A stretch of 64,000 nt of DNA. Origin: Streptomyces sp. R302. Its GTDB lineage: Bacteria; Actinomycetota; Actinomycetes; Streptomycetales; Streptomycetaceae. The notes under the pieces were generated by a model that saw nothing but the letters and a program-made list of their open reading frames with translations, did not search any database and was not told where the DNA came from. A program made the translations under genes and the position numbers. Numbering within the stretch: position 1 is the stretch's first letter; each line of letters starts with the position of its first letter. The DNA lies in assembly GCF_012927245.1 (NCBI RefSeq), contig NZ_JABBGE010000004.1:558001-622000 (forward strand). Reading direction: 5' to 3'. Shown here piece after piece: positions 1 to 8,999 of this stretch.

Positions 1-935
1 TCCTCGCCGAGGAGTTCACCAGGGCGGCCGCCCCCGGCCTCGCCATCGGCCTGCACAACGACATCATCGGCCCCTACCTCACCAAGCTCGCCACCGACGA
101 GCAGAAGCGGCGCTGGCTGCCCGGCTTCTGCTCCGGTGAGATCGTCACCGCCATCGCGATGACCGAGCCCGGCGCCGGCTCCGACCTCCAGGGCATCCGT
201 ACGACCGCCGAGGACCGCGGCGACCACTGGGTCCTCAACGGCTCCAAGACGTTCATCTCCAACGGCATCCTCGCCGACCTGGTGATCGTCGTCGCGAAGA
301 CCACCCCCGAGGGCGGCGCCCACGGCCTCTCCCTCCTCGTCGTCGAGCGCGGCACGGAGGGCTTCGAGCGCGGCCGGAACCTCGACAAGATCGGTCAGAA
401 GTCCCAGGACACCGCCGAGCTGTTCTTCCACGACGTCCGCGTCCCCAAGGAGAACCTCCTCGGCGAGCTGAACGGCGCCTTCGTCCACCTGATGACCAAC
501 CTCGCCCAGGAGCGCCTGGCCATCGCCGTCGCGGGCATCGCGGGCGCCGAGCACCTCCTGGAGCTGACCACCCGGTACGTGAAGGAGCGCGAGGCCTTCG
601 GCCGGCCGCTGGCCAGGCTCCAGCACGTGCGCTTCGAGATCGCGGAGATGGCCACCGAGTGCGCCGTCACCCGCACCTTCGTCGACCGGTGCATCGCCGA
701 GCACGCCGACCCGACGGGTCTCGGCCTCGACCCCGTCAACGCCTCCATGGCCAAGTGGTGGGCGACCGAACTCCAGAAGCGGGTCGCCGACCGCTGTCTG
801 CAACTCCACGGAGGATACGGCTACATGAGCGAATTCCCGGTGGCCCGCGCCTTCACCGACGGCCGCATCCAGACCATCTACGGCGGCACGACGGAGATCA
901 TGAAGGAGATCATCGGCCGTTCCCTCCTCGGCTGA
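1..935 (+). CDS. acyl-CoA dehydrogenase (5' end outside window)
   Basis: The frame is open from base 3, so the gene is cut by the window edge; about 310 C-terminal residues are visible. It should catalyse FAD-dependent alpha,beta-desaturation of an acyl-CoA, the first step of beta-oxidation, passing electrons to ETF. Visible family signatures are the middle-domain [11 protein letters not shown] block and the C-terminal helix bundle with [19 protein letters not shown] followed by [14 protein letters not shown]. The position that carries the catalytic Glu in medium-chain enzymes reads Gly (YGGT), as in the isovaleryl/long-chain type where the base lies on another helix; that assignment is inference. 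It sits 64 bp upstream of a thiolase and a FadB-like gene on the same strand, so it is probably the first of a beta-oxidation run. Confidence 0.9.
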   Translation, partial: LAEEFTRAAAPGLAIGLHNDIIGPYLTKLATDEQKRRWLPGFCSGEIVTAIAMTEPGAGSDLQGIRTTAEDRGDHWVLNGSKTFISNGILADLVIVVAKTTPEGGAHGLSLLVVERGTEGFERGRNLDKIGQKSQDTAELFFHDVRVPKENLLGELNGAFVHLMTNLAQERLAIAVAGIAGAEHLLELTTRYVKEREAFGRPLARLQHVRFEIAEMATECAVTRTFVDRCIAEHADPTGLGLDPVNASMAKWWATELQKRVADRCLQLHGGYGYMSEFPVARAFTDGRIQTIYGGTTEIMKEIIGRSLLG

Positions 936-999
936 CCCCCGACCTCCCGGCATATCGAGAACCCGGCTTATCGAAAACCCTCACCGCGAAAGGCTTCCC

Positions 1000-2214
<1,215 letters not shown>

Positions 2215-2268
2215 CCTCCCCGTCCGCACCCTCATACCGGCATACCGGCCATCGGAGAAGCATCAGTC

Positions 2269-4440
2269 ATGAGCGAGAGCACCACCATCCGCTGGGAGCA
2301 GGACGCCACGGGGATCGTCACCCTCGTCCTCGACGACCCGAACCAGTCCGCCAACACCATGAACCAGGCGTTCCGCACGTCGATCATGGCCGTCGCCGAC
2401 CGCCTGGAGGCCGAGAAGGACTCCGTCCGGGGCGTCATCTACACCTCCGCGAAGAAGACCTTCTTCGCCGGCGGCGACCTCAAGGACATGATCCAGGCGG
2501 GCCCCGAGCACGCCCGGTCCATCTTCGAGGCCGCGATGGACATGAAGCGCGCCCTGCGCCGCATCGAGACCCTCGGCAAGCCGGTCGTCGCCGCCCTCAA
2601 CGGCGCGGCCCTGGGCGGCGGTTACGAGATCGCGCTCGCCTCCCACCACCGGATCGCGCTCGACGCGCCCGGCTCCAAGATCGGCCTGCCCGAGGTCACC
2701 CTCGGCCTGCTGCCCGGCGGTGGCGGCGTCACCCGCACCGTCCGCCTCATGGGCATCACCGACGCCCTCCTCAAGGTCCTCCTCCAGGGCACCCAGTACG
2801 CCCCGAAGCGCGCCCTCGACAGCGGTCTGATCCACGAACTGGCCGCCACCCCGGAGGAGATGATGGCCAAGGCCATCGCCTTCATCGACGCGCACCCGGA
2901 GTCGGCCCAGCCCTGGGACGTCCCCGGCCACAAGATCCCCGGCGGCACCCCGTCGAACCCGAAGTTCGCCGCCAACCTGCCGGCCTTCCCGGCCAACCTG
3001 CGCAAGCAGCTGAACGGCGCCCCCTACCCGGCCCCGCGCAACATCATGGCCGCCGCCGTCGAGGGCTCCCAGGTCGACTTCGAGACCGCGCAGGTCATCG
3101 AGTCCCGGTACTTCACCGAGCTGGTCACCGGCCAGACCGCGAAGAACATGATCCAGGCCTTCTTCTTCGACCTCCAGGCCGTCAACTCCGGCGCCAGCCG
3201 CCCCAAGGGCGTCGAGAAGCGCCAGGTCCGCAAGGTCGCCGTGCTCGGCGCCGGCATGATGGGCGCGGGCATCGCCTACTCCTGCGCCCGCGCCGGCATC
3301 GAGGTCGTCCTCAAGGACGTCACCGACGAGGCCGCCGCCAAGGGCAAGGCGTACTCGGAGAAGCTCTGCGCCAAGGCCGTCTCCCGGGGCCGTACGACCC
3401 AGGAGAAGGCGGACGCCCTCCTGGCCCGGATCACCCCGACCGCCGACCCGCAGGTGCTGGCCGGCTGCGACGCGGTCATCGAGGCCGTCTTCGAGGACAC
3501 CGCGCTCAAGCACAAGGTCTTCCAGGAGATCCAGCACGTCGTCGACGCCGACGCCCTGCTCTGCTCCAACACCTCCACCCTCCCGATCACCGTCCTCGCC
3601 GAAGGCGTCGAGCGGCAGGCCGACTTCATCGGCCTGCACTTCTTCTCCCCGGTCGACAAGATGCCGCTGGTCGAGATCATCAAGGGCGAGCGCACCGGCG
3701 ACGAGGCCCTGGCCCGCGCCTTCGACCTGGTCCGCCAGATCAACAAGACGCCGATCGTCGTCAACGACTCGCGCGGCTTCTTCACCTCGCGCGTCATCGG
3801 CCACTTCATCAACGAGGGCGTGGCGATGGTCGGCGAGGGCATCGAGCCCGCCTCCGTCGAGCAGGCCGCCGCCCAGGCCGGCTACCCGGCGAAGGTCCTC
3901 TCCCTCATGGACGAGCTGACCCTCACCCTGCCGCGCAAGATCCGCAACGAGACGAAGAAGGCGATCGAGGACGAGGGCGGCACCTGGGTCAGCCACCCCG
4001 GCGAGGTCGTCATCGACCGCATGGTCGACGAGTTCGGCCGCCCCGGCCGCAGCGGCGGCGCGGGCTTCTACGACTACGACGAGTCCGGCAAGCGCGCCAA
4101 GCTGTGGCCGGGCCTGCGCGAGCACTTCACCAAGCCCGGGTACGAGATCCCCTTCCGCGACATGCAGGAGCGGATGCTCTTCTCCGAGGCCCTGGACACC
4201 GTCCGCCTCCTGGAGGAAGGCGTCCTGACCTCGGTCGCCGACGCCAACATCGGCTCCATCATGGGCATCGGCTTCCCGGCCTGGACCGGCGGCATCCTCC
4301 AGTACATCAACGGATACGAGGGCGGCGTCGCCGGCTTCGTCGCCCGCGCCCGCGAACTGGCGGAGACGTACGGCGAGCGCTTCGCCCCGCCGGCCCTCCT
4401 GGTGGAGAAGGCCGAGCGCGGCGAGACGTTCACGGACTAG
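2269..4440 (+). CDS. 3-hydroxyacyl-CoA dehydrogenase / enoyl-CoA hydratase, FadB/FadJ type
   Basis: This 723-residue bifunctional protein has the length of FadB/FadJ. The N-terminal crotonase domain (about 1-300) shows the oxyanion-hole GGGYEIALASHHRI segment and the catalytic-Glu region GLPEVTLGLLPGGGGV. A Rossmann NAD-binding start, VAVLGAGMMGAGIAYSCARA, begins near residue 323 and leads into the hydroxyacyl-CoA dehydrogenase domain with LHFFSPVDKMPLVEII. The C-terminal domain follows. It should hydrate trans-2-enoyl-CoA and oxidise the L-3-hydroxy product, feeding the adjacent thiolase. ATG 2269 is preceded by GGAGAAG. An 8-bp direct repeat (CATACCGG twice) lies in the leader at 2233-2249. 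The gene ends convergently with a MerR gene only 4 bp away. Confidence 0.94.
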   Translation: MSESTTIRWEQDATGIVTLVLDDPNQSANTMNQAFRTSIMAVADRLEAEKDSVRGVIYTSAKKTFFAGGDLKDMIQAGPEHARSIFEAAMDMKRALRRIETLGKPVVAALNGAALGGGYEIALASHHRIALDAPGSKIGLPEVTLGLLPGGGGVTRTVRLMGITDALLKVLLQGTQYAPKRALDSGLIHELAATPEEMMAKAIAFIDAHPESAQPWDVPGHKIPGGTPSNPKFAANLPAFPANLRKQLNGAPYPAPRNIMAAAVEGSQVDFETAQVIESRYFTELVTGQTAKNMIQAFFFDLQAVNSGASRPKGVEKRQVRKVAVLGAGMMGAGIAYSCARAGIEVVLKDVTDEAAAKGKAYSEKLCAKAVSRGRTTQEKADALLARITPTADPQVLAGCDAVIEAVFEDTALKHKVFQEIQHVVDADALLCSNTSTLPITVLAEGVERQADFIGLHFFSPVDKMPLVEIIKGERTGDEALARAFDLVRQINKTPIVVNDSRGFFTSRVIGHFINEGVAMVGEGIEPASVEQAAAQAGYPAKVLSLMDELTLTLPRKIRNETKKAIEDEGGTWVSHPGEVVIDRMVDEFGRPGRSGGAGFYDYDESGKRAKLWPGLREHFTKPGYEIPFRDMQERMLFSEALDTVRLLEEGVLTSVADANIGSIMGIGFPAWTGGILQYINGYEGGVAGFVARARELAETYGERFAPPALLVEKAERGETFTD

Positions 4441-4444
4441 CGGT

Positions 4445-5182
4445 TCAGCGGTTCCTGAACGCGGAGCGCAACTCCTCGCTCAGTGACCGCTGGAAGGCGG
4501 TGACGAGGGCCTGGACCACGATCGGCTGCATGTGCGCGGACAGCGACTTCATGGCGGTCAGGTGGTCCGGGTCCTCCCCGCTCTCGCGGTACGGGCTCCA
4601 CACCTCCTCCTGGAACAGCCGCGCCAACTCCTGTGCGGCCGACCGGGCGTGGTCGAGGAGCACCGTCCGCGAGGCGAGGATCGTGTCGTGCTCGATCGGC
4701 ACGTCGAGCATCTCGACGCCGAGCCGGAGCAGCGAGCCGTCGAGCCGGAACACCTCGGGGTCGCCGGTCGCCTCCAACACGCCCATGGCGGCGAGCCGTT
4801 CGACGTCCCGGTCGGCCAACTCCCGCCCGGCGCGCCGCTCCAGCTCCCGCCGGGTGATCGTCTCGGCGGACTCCGGCGCCCAGGACGCCACCAGCGCCCG
4901 GTGCACCGCGAGGTCCTGCGCGCTCAGGTCGGGCGGCAGCTGCTCCAGGTACCGCTCGATCGCGGCCAGCGTCATGCCCTGCCGCTGCAGCTCCTCGATC
5001 AGCGCGAGCCGGGCCAGGTGCTCGACCCCGTACCGCCCGACCCTGCGGGGCCCGATCACCGGCGGCGGCAGCAGCCCCCGCGTCCCGTAGAACCGCACGG
5101 TACGCACCGTCACCCCGGCGCGGGCCGCCAGCTCGTCGACCGTGTATCCCGGGGGCAGTCCCTCGCCGCTCTCGTCCTCCAT
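4445..5182 (-). CDS. MerR-family transcriptional regulator
   Basis: This 245-residue protein begins with a MerR winged-helix motif at about residues 12-41 (YTVDELAARAGVTVRTVRFY, then GLLPPP) followed by the RVGRYGVEHLARLALI second wing and a long helical dimerisation/effector region. The C-terminal about 150 residues show no metal-binding Cys cluster, so a redox or metal sensor is unlikely from what is visible. The ATG start lies six bases behind a good -10 hexamer (see 5183-5218), which suggests a leaderless message. It ends tail-to-tail with the beta-oxidation run; regulation of that run is possible but not shown by the sequence. Confidence 0.88.
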   Translation of the reverse strand: MEDESGEGLPPGYTVDELAARAGVTVRTVRFYGTRGLLPPPVIGPRRVGRYGVEHLARLALIEELQRQGMTLAAIERYLEQLPPDLSAQDLAVHRALVASWAPESAETITRRELERRAGRELADRDVERLAAMGVLEATGDPEVFRLDGSLLRLGVEMLDVPIEHDTILASRTVLLDHARSAAQELARLFQEEVWSPYRESGEDPDHLTAMKSLSAHMQPIVVQALVTAFQRSLSEELRSAFRNR

Positions 5183-5218
5183 GGTTCAACAGTATTGCTG
5201 TCTCACCAGAACTGTAAA
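5183..5218 (-). promoter_or_regulatory. Probable leaderless promoter of the MerR gene
   Basis: Read on the minus strand there is a -35-like TTTACA or TTACAG (5212-5218), a 17-18 bp spacer, and a -10 TACTGT (5189-5194) that ends six bases before the ATG. ACAGT and ACTGT half-sites flank the spacer, the arrangement MerR proteins bind. Autoregulation is inferred. Confidence 0.45.
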
Positions 5219-5223
5219 AGCCC

Positions 5224-5766
5224 TCAGTGCGCGGAGGACGCGGCGAGCTCGGCTTCGACGGCCCCGTACGTCACCCCGTGATCGGTCAGTGTCTCGGCGA
5301 CGACGCCCCCGTTCGTGGTGAGCGCAAGGAGCAGATGCTCGTCGCCGATCTCCCGTTCCTTGCGGGCGAGAGCCACGCGCAGCGACTTCTCCAGGACGGC
5401 CTTCGCCTCCCGCGAGAACGGGCGGCGCCCCGACCCCCTGCGGCGACCGGAGAGCGCCCCGGTCCCATGCGCCTCCTCGACGCGCGCGACGATCGCCCCC
5501 ACGTCGATCCCGAGCTCCGCCAGCGCCTCGGAGTCCGCCCGGGAGAGCCCGGCCCGCCGCCGGGCCTCGCCGAGCGCCGCGACCAGCGCGCCCCGCCGCT
5601 CCGCCGGACAGAGCCGCCCGAGCACCCCCGCCGCCCGCGTCCCCTCCCGGTCGAGCAGCGCGAGCAGCAGATGCTCGGCGGTCACGGCCTCCGCCCCGCC
5701 CCGCTCCGCGTGCTCGGCCGCCCCCTTCACCACGCCCCGGGCCGCCTTCGTGAACCGCTCGAACAT
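5224..5766 (-). CDS. Clp N-terminal-domain protein without ATPase
   Basis: This 180-residue protein starts MFERFTKAARGVV and contains two Clp-N-type repeats, with AVTAEHLLLALLDREGTRA near residue 25 and IGDEHLLLALTTNGGVV near residue 140. In ClpA/ClpC these repeats bind substrates or adaptors. No AAA+ ATPase domain follows, so it cannot unfold proteins itself and may act as an adaptor or stress-dose sensor. The ATG overlaps the stop of the upstream HTH gene by one base, so translation should be coupled. The HTH/Clp-N pairing recurs in actinobacteria as far as I recall, but I know of no established function for this pair. Confidence 0.85.
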   Translation of the reverse strand: MFERFTKAARGVVKGAAEHAERGGAEAVTAEHLLLALLDREGTRAAGVLGRLCPAERRGALVAALGEARRRAGLSRADSEALAELGIDVGAIVARVEEAHGTGALSGRRRGSGRRPFSREAKAVLEKSLRVALARKEREIGDEHLLLALTTNGGVVAETLTDHGVTYGAVEAELAASSAH

Positions 5767-5975
5767 CACTGCCTCCCGTACTTCTTGTGCACGGCCTGCC
5801 GGCTGACCCCCAGCTCGGTGGCGATCTCCTGCCAGGACCACCCCTGATGACGCGCACTGCGCACCTGGACGGCCTCCAACTGTTCCAACAGCCGCCGCAG
5901 AGCGGAAACGGCCCGCAACCCCACCCGGGGATCACGGTCACCGGCCCGCGCGGCGAGATCGGTCGCATCGGTCAT
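5766..5975 (-). CDS. small helix-turn-helix regulator paired with Clp-N protein
   Basis: This 69-residue protein consists of a helical N-terminus and a clear HTH at the C-terminus: SWQEIATELGVSRQAVHKKYGR. The second half resembles sigma-like or HTH_23-type recognition helices. Its stop overlaps the Clp-N start by one base. The ATG lies seven bases after a -10 hexamer and the promoter is covered by two palindromes of the same sequence (5978-6023), which makes autoregulation the simplest reading. It is too small to carry an effector domain, so the Clp-N partner may be the sensor; that is inference. Confidence 0.82.
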   Translation of the reverse strand: MTDATDLAARAGDRDPRVGLRAVSALRRLLEQLEAVQVRSARHQGWSWQEIATELGVSRQAVHKKYGRQ

Positions 5976-5977
5976 AC

Positions 5978-6023
5978 TGTCAATCTAAGTTGACACCCTG
6001 ACGAGTGTCAACCCTGGTTGACG
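5978..6023. promoter_or_regulatory. Double palindrome overlapping a leaderless promoter
   Basis: Two 18-bp palindromes are present: TGTCAA-N6-TTGACA (5978-5995, perfect) and TGTCAA-N6-TTGACG (6006-6023, one mismatch), 28 bp centre to centre. On the minus strand they contain an excellent promoter: -35 TTGACA (6011-6006), a 17-bp spacer, and -10 TTAGAT (5988-5983), ending seven bases before the HTH gene ATG. The transcript would therefore be leaderless and a protein bound to the palindromes would cover both promoter elements. The divergent macro-domain gene may share the control. Confidence 0.75.
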
Positions 6024-6059
6024 TCCATCTCTGTCAGTGCCGCCGCCTACCGTGCCCCC

Positions 6060-6542
6060 ATGACCGAGATCGAGTACGTACGCGGCGACGCGACCGAGCC
6101 CCGGGGCAAGGGCGTCCGGATCGTCGCCCACGTCTGCAACGACCTGGGAGGCTGGGGGAAGGGCTTCGTGCTCGCCGTCTCGCGCCGCTGGCCGGAGCCC
6201 GAGGCGGCCTACCGCCGCTGGCACCGGGAGCGGGCGGGCAACGACTTCGGCCTCGGCGCCGCACAGTTCGTCCAGGTCTCGCCGTACCTCTGGGTGGCGA
6301 ACCTGGTGGGGCAGCGCGGGATACGCGCCGGGCGGAGCTCCGGCGTCCCCGTGCGGTACGAGGCGATCGGCGCGGCCCTCGGGAAGCTGGCGGACAAGGC
6401 CGTCGAGCTGGGGGCCTCGGTGCACATGCCGAGGATCGGGTGCGGACTCGCCGGCGGGAAGTGGGAGCGGGTCGAGCCGCTGGTGCGGGAGCGGCTGGTG
6501 GGGCGGGGGATACCGGTCACCGTGTACGACTTCGGCGCGTAA
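6060..6542 (+). CDS. macro-domain protein (ADP-ribose binding)
   Basis: This 160-residue single-domain protein has macro-domain features: an N-terminal YVRGDATEP strand, the IVAHVCNDLGGWGKGF loop (about residues 19-34) corresponding to the ADP-ribose contact loop, and the phosphate-binding PRIGCGLAGGKWERV loop near residue 135. Such proteins bind ADP-ribose and some remove ADP-ribose from proteins or nucleic acids. The ATG at 6060 was chosen because it starts directly with the conserved strand and lies six bases after a TACCGT -10-like hexamer (6048-6053), again suggesting a leaderless message. It is divergent from the HTH/Clp-N pair and shares its palindrome-rich intergenic region. Confidence 0.87.
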   Translation: MTEIEYVRGDATEPRGKGVRIVAHVCNDLGGWGKGFVLAVSRRWPEPEAAYRRWHRERAGNDFGLGAAQFVQVSPYLWVANLVGQRGIRAGRSSGVPVRYEAIGAALGKLADKAVELGASVHMPRIGCGLAGGKWERVEPLVRERLVGRGIPVTVYDFGA

Positions 6543-6636
6543 GGGGCGGGTGGCGGGGGCGGGCCGGGAAGGTGTGCCCGTGGGGGATTAGAGTCGGCGG
6601 CCGGTCCGCGTCGGCGGGCGGGAACAGGGGAGTGGG

Positions 6637-7185
6637 ATGTACGCGCAACTCAGGGAGACGGCGGCGGAATTGGCCGGGGTCCTGTGGCGGGAGCACACGG
6701 TGTACCGGGAGCGGGGCGGGGGCGTCGTCATCCGCGGCGAGCACGTGCGCCGGTGGATCAGCCTCGCCCCGACGGGCGGCAAGGACCGGGCGCTGCTGCG
6801 TGCCGGGCGGATACTCGACGGGGGGACCACGGCCCCGGCCCGTACCGAGGTCGTCGTCGACCTGACGGCGCCGGTCGCCGAGCTGGCGACGGTCTGCCGG
6901 CGGATGCTCGCCGAGGTCGCCGCGGCGGCCGAGGGGGGTTCGGGCGGGGGAGCCGACCCGGGGCCCTCGCGGGGCGGGCGGCCGGGCAAGGGACGGAAGG
7001 CGCGCAAGGAGCCGAAGGCGCGCAAGGAGCCGAAGGCCCCGAAGGCGCGGAAGGCGCCGAAGGCGTCCCGGGCGGGCACGGGCAGGAGCCGGCACACGAG
7101 TGCCGGCTCCTGGATCGTGCTGGTTCTGGTCGGCGTCGCCGTGGCCGCCTGGGCGTACACCCTCTTCGGCGGCCCCGGCTACTGA
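6637..7185 (+). CDS. unrecognised protein with Lys/Ala/Pro-rich linker and C-terminal membrane helix
   Basis: I do not recognise this 182-residue protein. Residues 1-95 form a compact-looking domain with WISLAPTGGKDRALLRAG and VVVDLTAPVAELATVCRRM. Residues about 96-118 are Gly/Ser-rich, and about 118-150 form a basic low-complexity stretch of repeated KARKEPKA units. A single hydrophobic segment, SWIVLVLVGVAVAAWAYTLF, ends the protein, which suggests a tail anchor with the soluble part in the cytoplasm. A good AGGGGAG ribosome site precedes the ATG. It ends convergently with the sphingomyelinase gene 10 bp away. Confidence 0.72.
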   Translation: MYAQLRETAAELAGVLWREHTVYRERGGGVVIRGEHVRRWISLAPTGGKDRALLRAGRILDGGTTAPARTEVVVDLTAPVAELATVCRRMLAEVAAAAEGGSGGGADPGPSRGGRPGKGRKARKEPKARKEPKAPKARKAPKASRAGTGRSRHTSAGSWIVLVLVGVAVAAWAYTLFGGPGY

Positions 7186-7195
7186 CGCCCGGGGA

Positions 7196-8182
7196 TCAGA
7201 AGCCGGTCACCGGGTAGTGGTCCGAGAGGTTGGTGTACGTGTACTTCGTGCCCCAGCTGGAGACCGTCCACGGCGCGGACGACTCCAGGACCACGTGGTT
7301 CGTCCAGTTCGCCGGGCGGGCGTTGCCGGCCCGGTACAGGACGTGGTCGAGGTCCTCGCGCGGGTCGTCCGGATAGCGATCCGCGGCGATCGAGTTCAGC
7401 TCGGTGTCGAAGGAGTACGGGTGCCCGGTGCGGGCGTCCGCCCCGGCGAGGCCGGCGTCGGCGAGCATCGTCGCGTACTCGGGCGTCCGCGAGTCGACGT
7501 TCATGTCGCCCGCGACGATCACCTGCTCGCCCGCCGGGATGTTCTTCGTGTCGAGGAACGCGTCCATCGCCTTGAACTGGCGGCTGCGCGTCTGCGCCGC
7601 CTCGCCCGCCGAGCAGCCCGGGTCGGTGGACTGGGCGTGGGTGCCGACGACGTGCACGCGGCTGCCGTTCACGTCGAGGACCGTGTAGACGAAGCCCTTG
7701 TTCGAGTACCAGTCGGCGCCGCACGCGTCCTTGTAGACGTACTGCTCCTTGCGGACGATCGGCCACTTGCTGAGGATCGTCACCCCGCCGTCCTCCGGGG
7801 TGATCGCCGAGTAGGCCCCGCCGGTGGCGTCCCAGCCGGTCTTCGAGCGGCCCATGACGGGCGTCTGGTACGGGTAGGCCGCCGCGGCGTTCGCCTTGAG
7901 CGCGTCGGAGGAGGAGTTGTCGAAGGCCTCCTGGAGCACCACGACGTCCTGGCCCTGGAAGAACGGGGCGGCGGGTATCGCCCGCGCCCGGTGGTCCTGC
8001 CCCCAGTTCGGGTACAGGGTCTTGCTGAAGAGGAACGCGTTGTAGGTGAGCACCTTCAGGCGGGGCGCGGCGGCGGCCTCGGGGGCGGCGGAGGCGGCGG
8101 GCGCGGTCGCCGACAGGGCGGCGGCCGCGAGCGCGAGGGACACGGCGACGCCGGGGATGCGGCGGAACGTGCTGAGGGACAC
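7196..8182 (-). CDS. secreted sphingomyelinase C-like phosphodiesterase
   Basis: This 328-residue protein begins with a Sec signal peptide ending around ATAPAASAAPEA. The mature part is a DNase I-like endonuclease/exonuclease/phosphatase fold with LTYNAFLF at the start, the metal-binding Glu of VVVLQEAFDN, VGTHAQSTDPGC, the VAGDMNVDSRTPEY loop and the terminal TNLSDHYPV motif carrying the catalytic Asp/His pair. This order matches bacterial sphingomyelinase C, which hydrolyses sphingomyelin to phosphocholine and ceramide outside the cell; a role on other phospholipids is possible. GTG 8182 is preceded by GGGAG. It stands alone, divergent from the ATP-synthase b-like gene. Confidence 0.88.
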   Translation of the reverse strand: MSLSTFRRIPGVAVSLALAAAALSATAPAASAAPEAAAAPRLKVLTYNAFLFSKTLYPNWGQDHRARAIPAAPFFQGQDVVVLQEAFDNSSSDALKANAAAAYPYQTPVMGRSKTGWDATGGAYSAITPEDGGVTILSKWPIVRKEQYVYKDACGADWYSNKGFVYTVLDVNGSRVHVVGTHAQSTDPGCSAGEAAQTRSRQFKAMDAFLDTKNIPAGEQVIVAGDMNVDSRTPEYATMLADAGLAGADARTGHPYSFDTELNSIAADRYPDDPREDLDHVLYRAGNARPANWTNHVVLESSAPWTVSSWGTKYTYTNLSDHYPVTGF

Positions 8183-8341
8183 GTGAACTCCCGTCGAGTG
8201 GTGGGGGGTTGTGCTCGGCGCGGCACATACAACCAGCCGTAGTTACCTTCCGGTAGCCTCCAGGTGCCGGGAATCTTGCCCGCGTCGTACGAGCGCGCCA
8301 ACGATCACGGGGGTGTACGATCCGCCGGTTCCCGGACCAGG

Positions 8342-8347
8342 TAGGAT
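8342..8347 (+). promoter_or_regulatory. -10 hexamer deciding the start of the b-subunit-like gene
   Basis: TAGGAT is followed by seven bases and then ATG 8355. This spacing is what a leaderless transcript needs and it argues for ATG 8355 over the in-frame ATG at 8346, which overlaps the hexamer. No convincing -35 is visible. Confidence 0.5.
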
Positions 8348-8354
8348 GCGCGCC

Positions 8355-8846
8355 ATGACGACCCTCGCCTCCAACGCCAAGATCTTCGACATGGACCTCG
8401 GCCCGCTCAACCCGGTCTGGGCCGAGCTCATCCTCGGCTTCGCCGTCTTCTTCCTGACCTTCTTCTTCCTGGCGAAGGTGATCCTCCCGAAGATCAAGCG
8501 CACGATCGAGCAGCGCGAGGACGCCATCGACGGCGGCACCGAGCGTGCCGACGACCTGCGTTCCGAGGCCGCGGACATCCGCGCCCAGTACGAGGCCGAG
8601 CTGGCGGAGGCCCGCCACGAGGCCGCCCGCATCCGCTCCAAGGCCGTCGAGGAGGGCTCCGCCGCCATCGCCGCCGCCCGCGCCGAGGGCCAGGCCGAGC
8701 GCGACGCGATCCTCGCCGCCGGCACCGCGAAGATCGCCGCCGAGCGCGAGGCCGCCGAGCGCGAGCTCAACGCCGACGTCGACGCCTGGGCCCACGCCCT
8801 CGCCGGCCGCATCGTCGGCGAGCCGGTCGGCGCCGACCGCGCCTGA
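8355..8846 (+). CDS. solitary ATP synthase F0 b-subunit paralogue
   Basis: This 163-residue protein has the architecture of AtpF: a short N-terminus, one membrane helix (about 20-45, AELILGFAVFFLTFFFLAKVILP), then a long charged Ala/Glu-rich helix with AELAEARHEAARIRSKAVEEG typical of the b-subunit tether, and a short C-terminal AHALAGRIVGEPVG segment. The delta-binding C-terminus seems shorter than in the operonic AtpF of Streptomyces as I remember it. No other atp gene is in the window, so this is a stand-alone paralogue. It could be an alternative stator subunit or a repurposed membrane-anchored coiled coil; the sequence does not decide. Confidence 0.85.
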   Translation: MTTLASNAKIFDMDLGPLNPVWAELILGFAVFFLTFFFLAKVILPKIKRTIEQREDAIDGGTERADDLRSEAADIRAQYEAELAEARHEAARIRSKAVEEGSAAIAAARAEGQAERDAILAAGTAKIAAEREAAERELNADVDAWAHALAGRIVGEPVGADRA

Positions 8847-8999
8847 CCGCGCCCGCACCGCACACCACCACGCCGGGGCCGTTCCCGGGGCCGACAGGCC
8901 CCCGGGACCGGCCCCGCCGTCGTACGTACGCCCCGGAGGCGCACCCTGGAGGCGCACCCTGGAGGGGCGGCCACCGAGGCGAGAGGCAGGGGACCGAGC

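Noticed and set aside
2263..4125. Long minus-strand open frame opposite the FadB-like gene
   Set aside because: Its translation is Gly/Ala/Asp-Leu-rich with no motif, a mirror of codon bias on the other strand.
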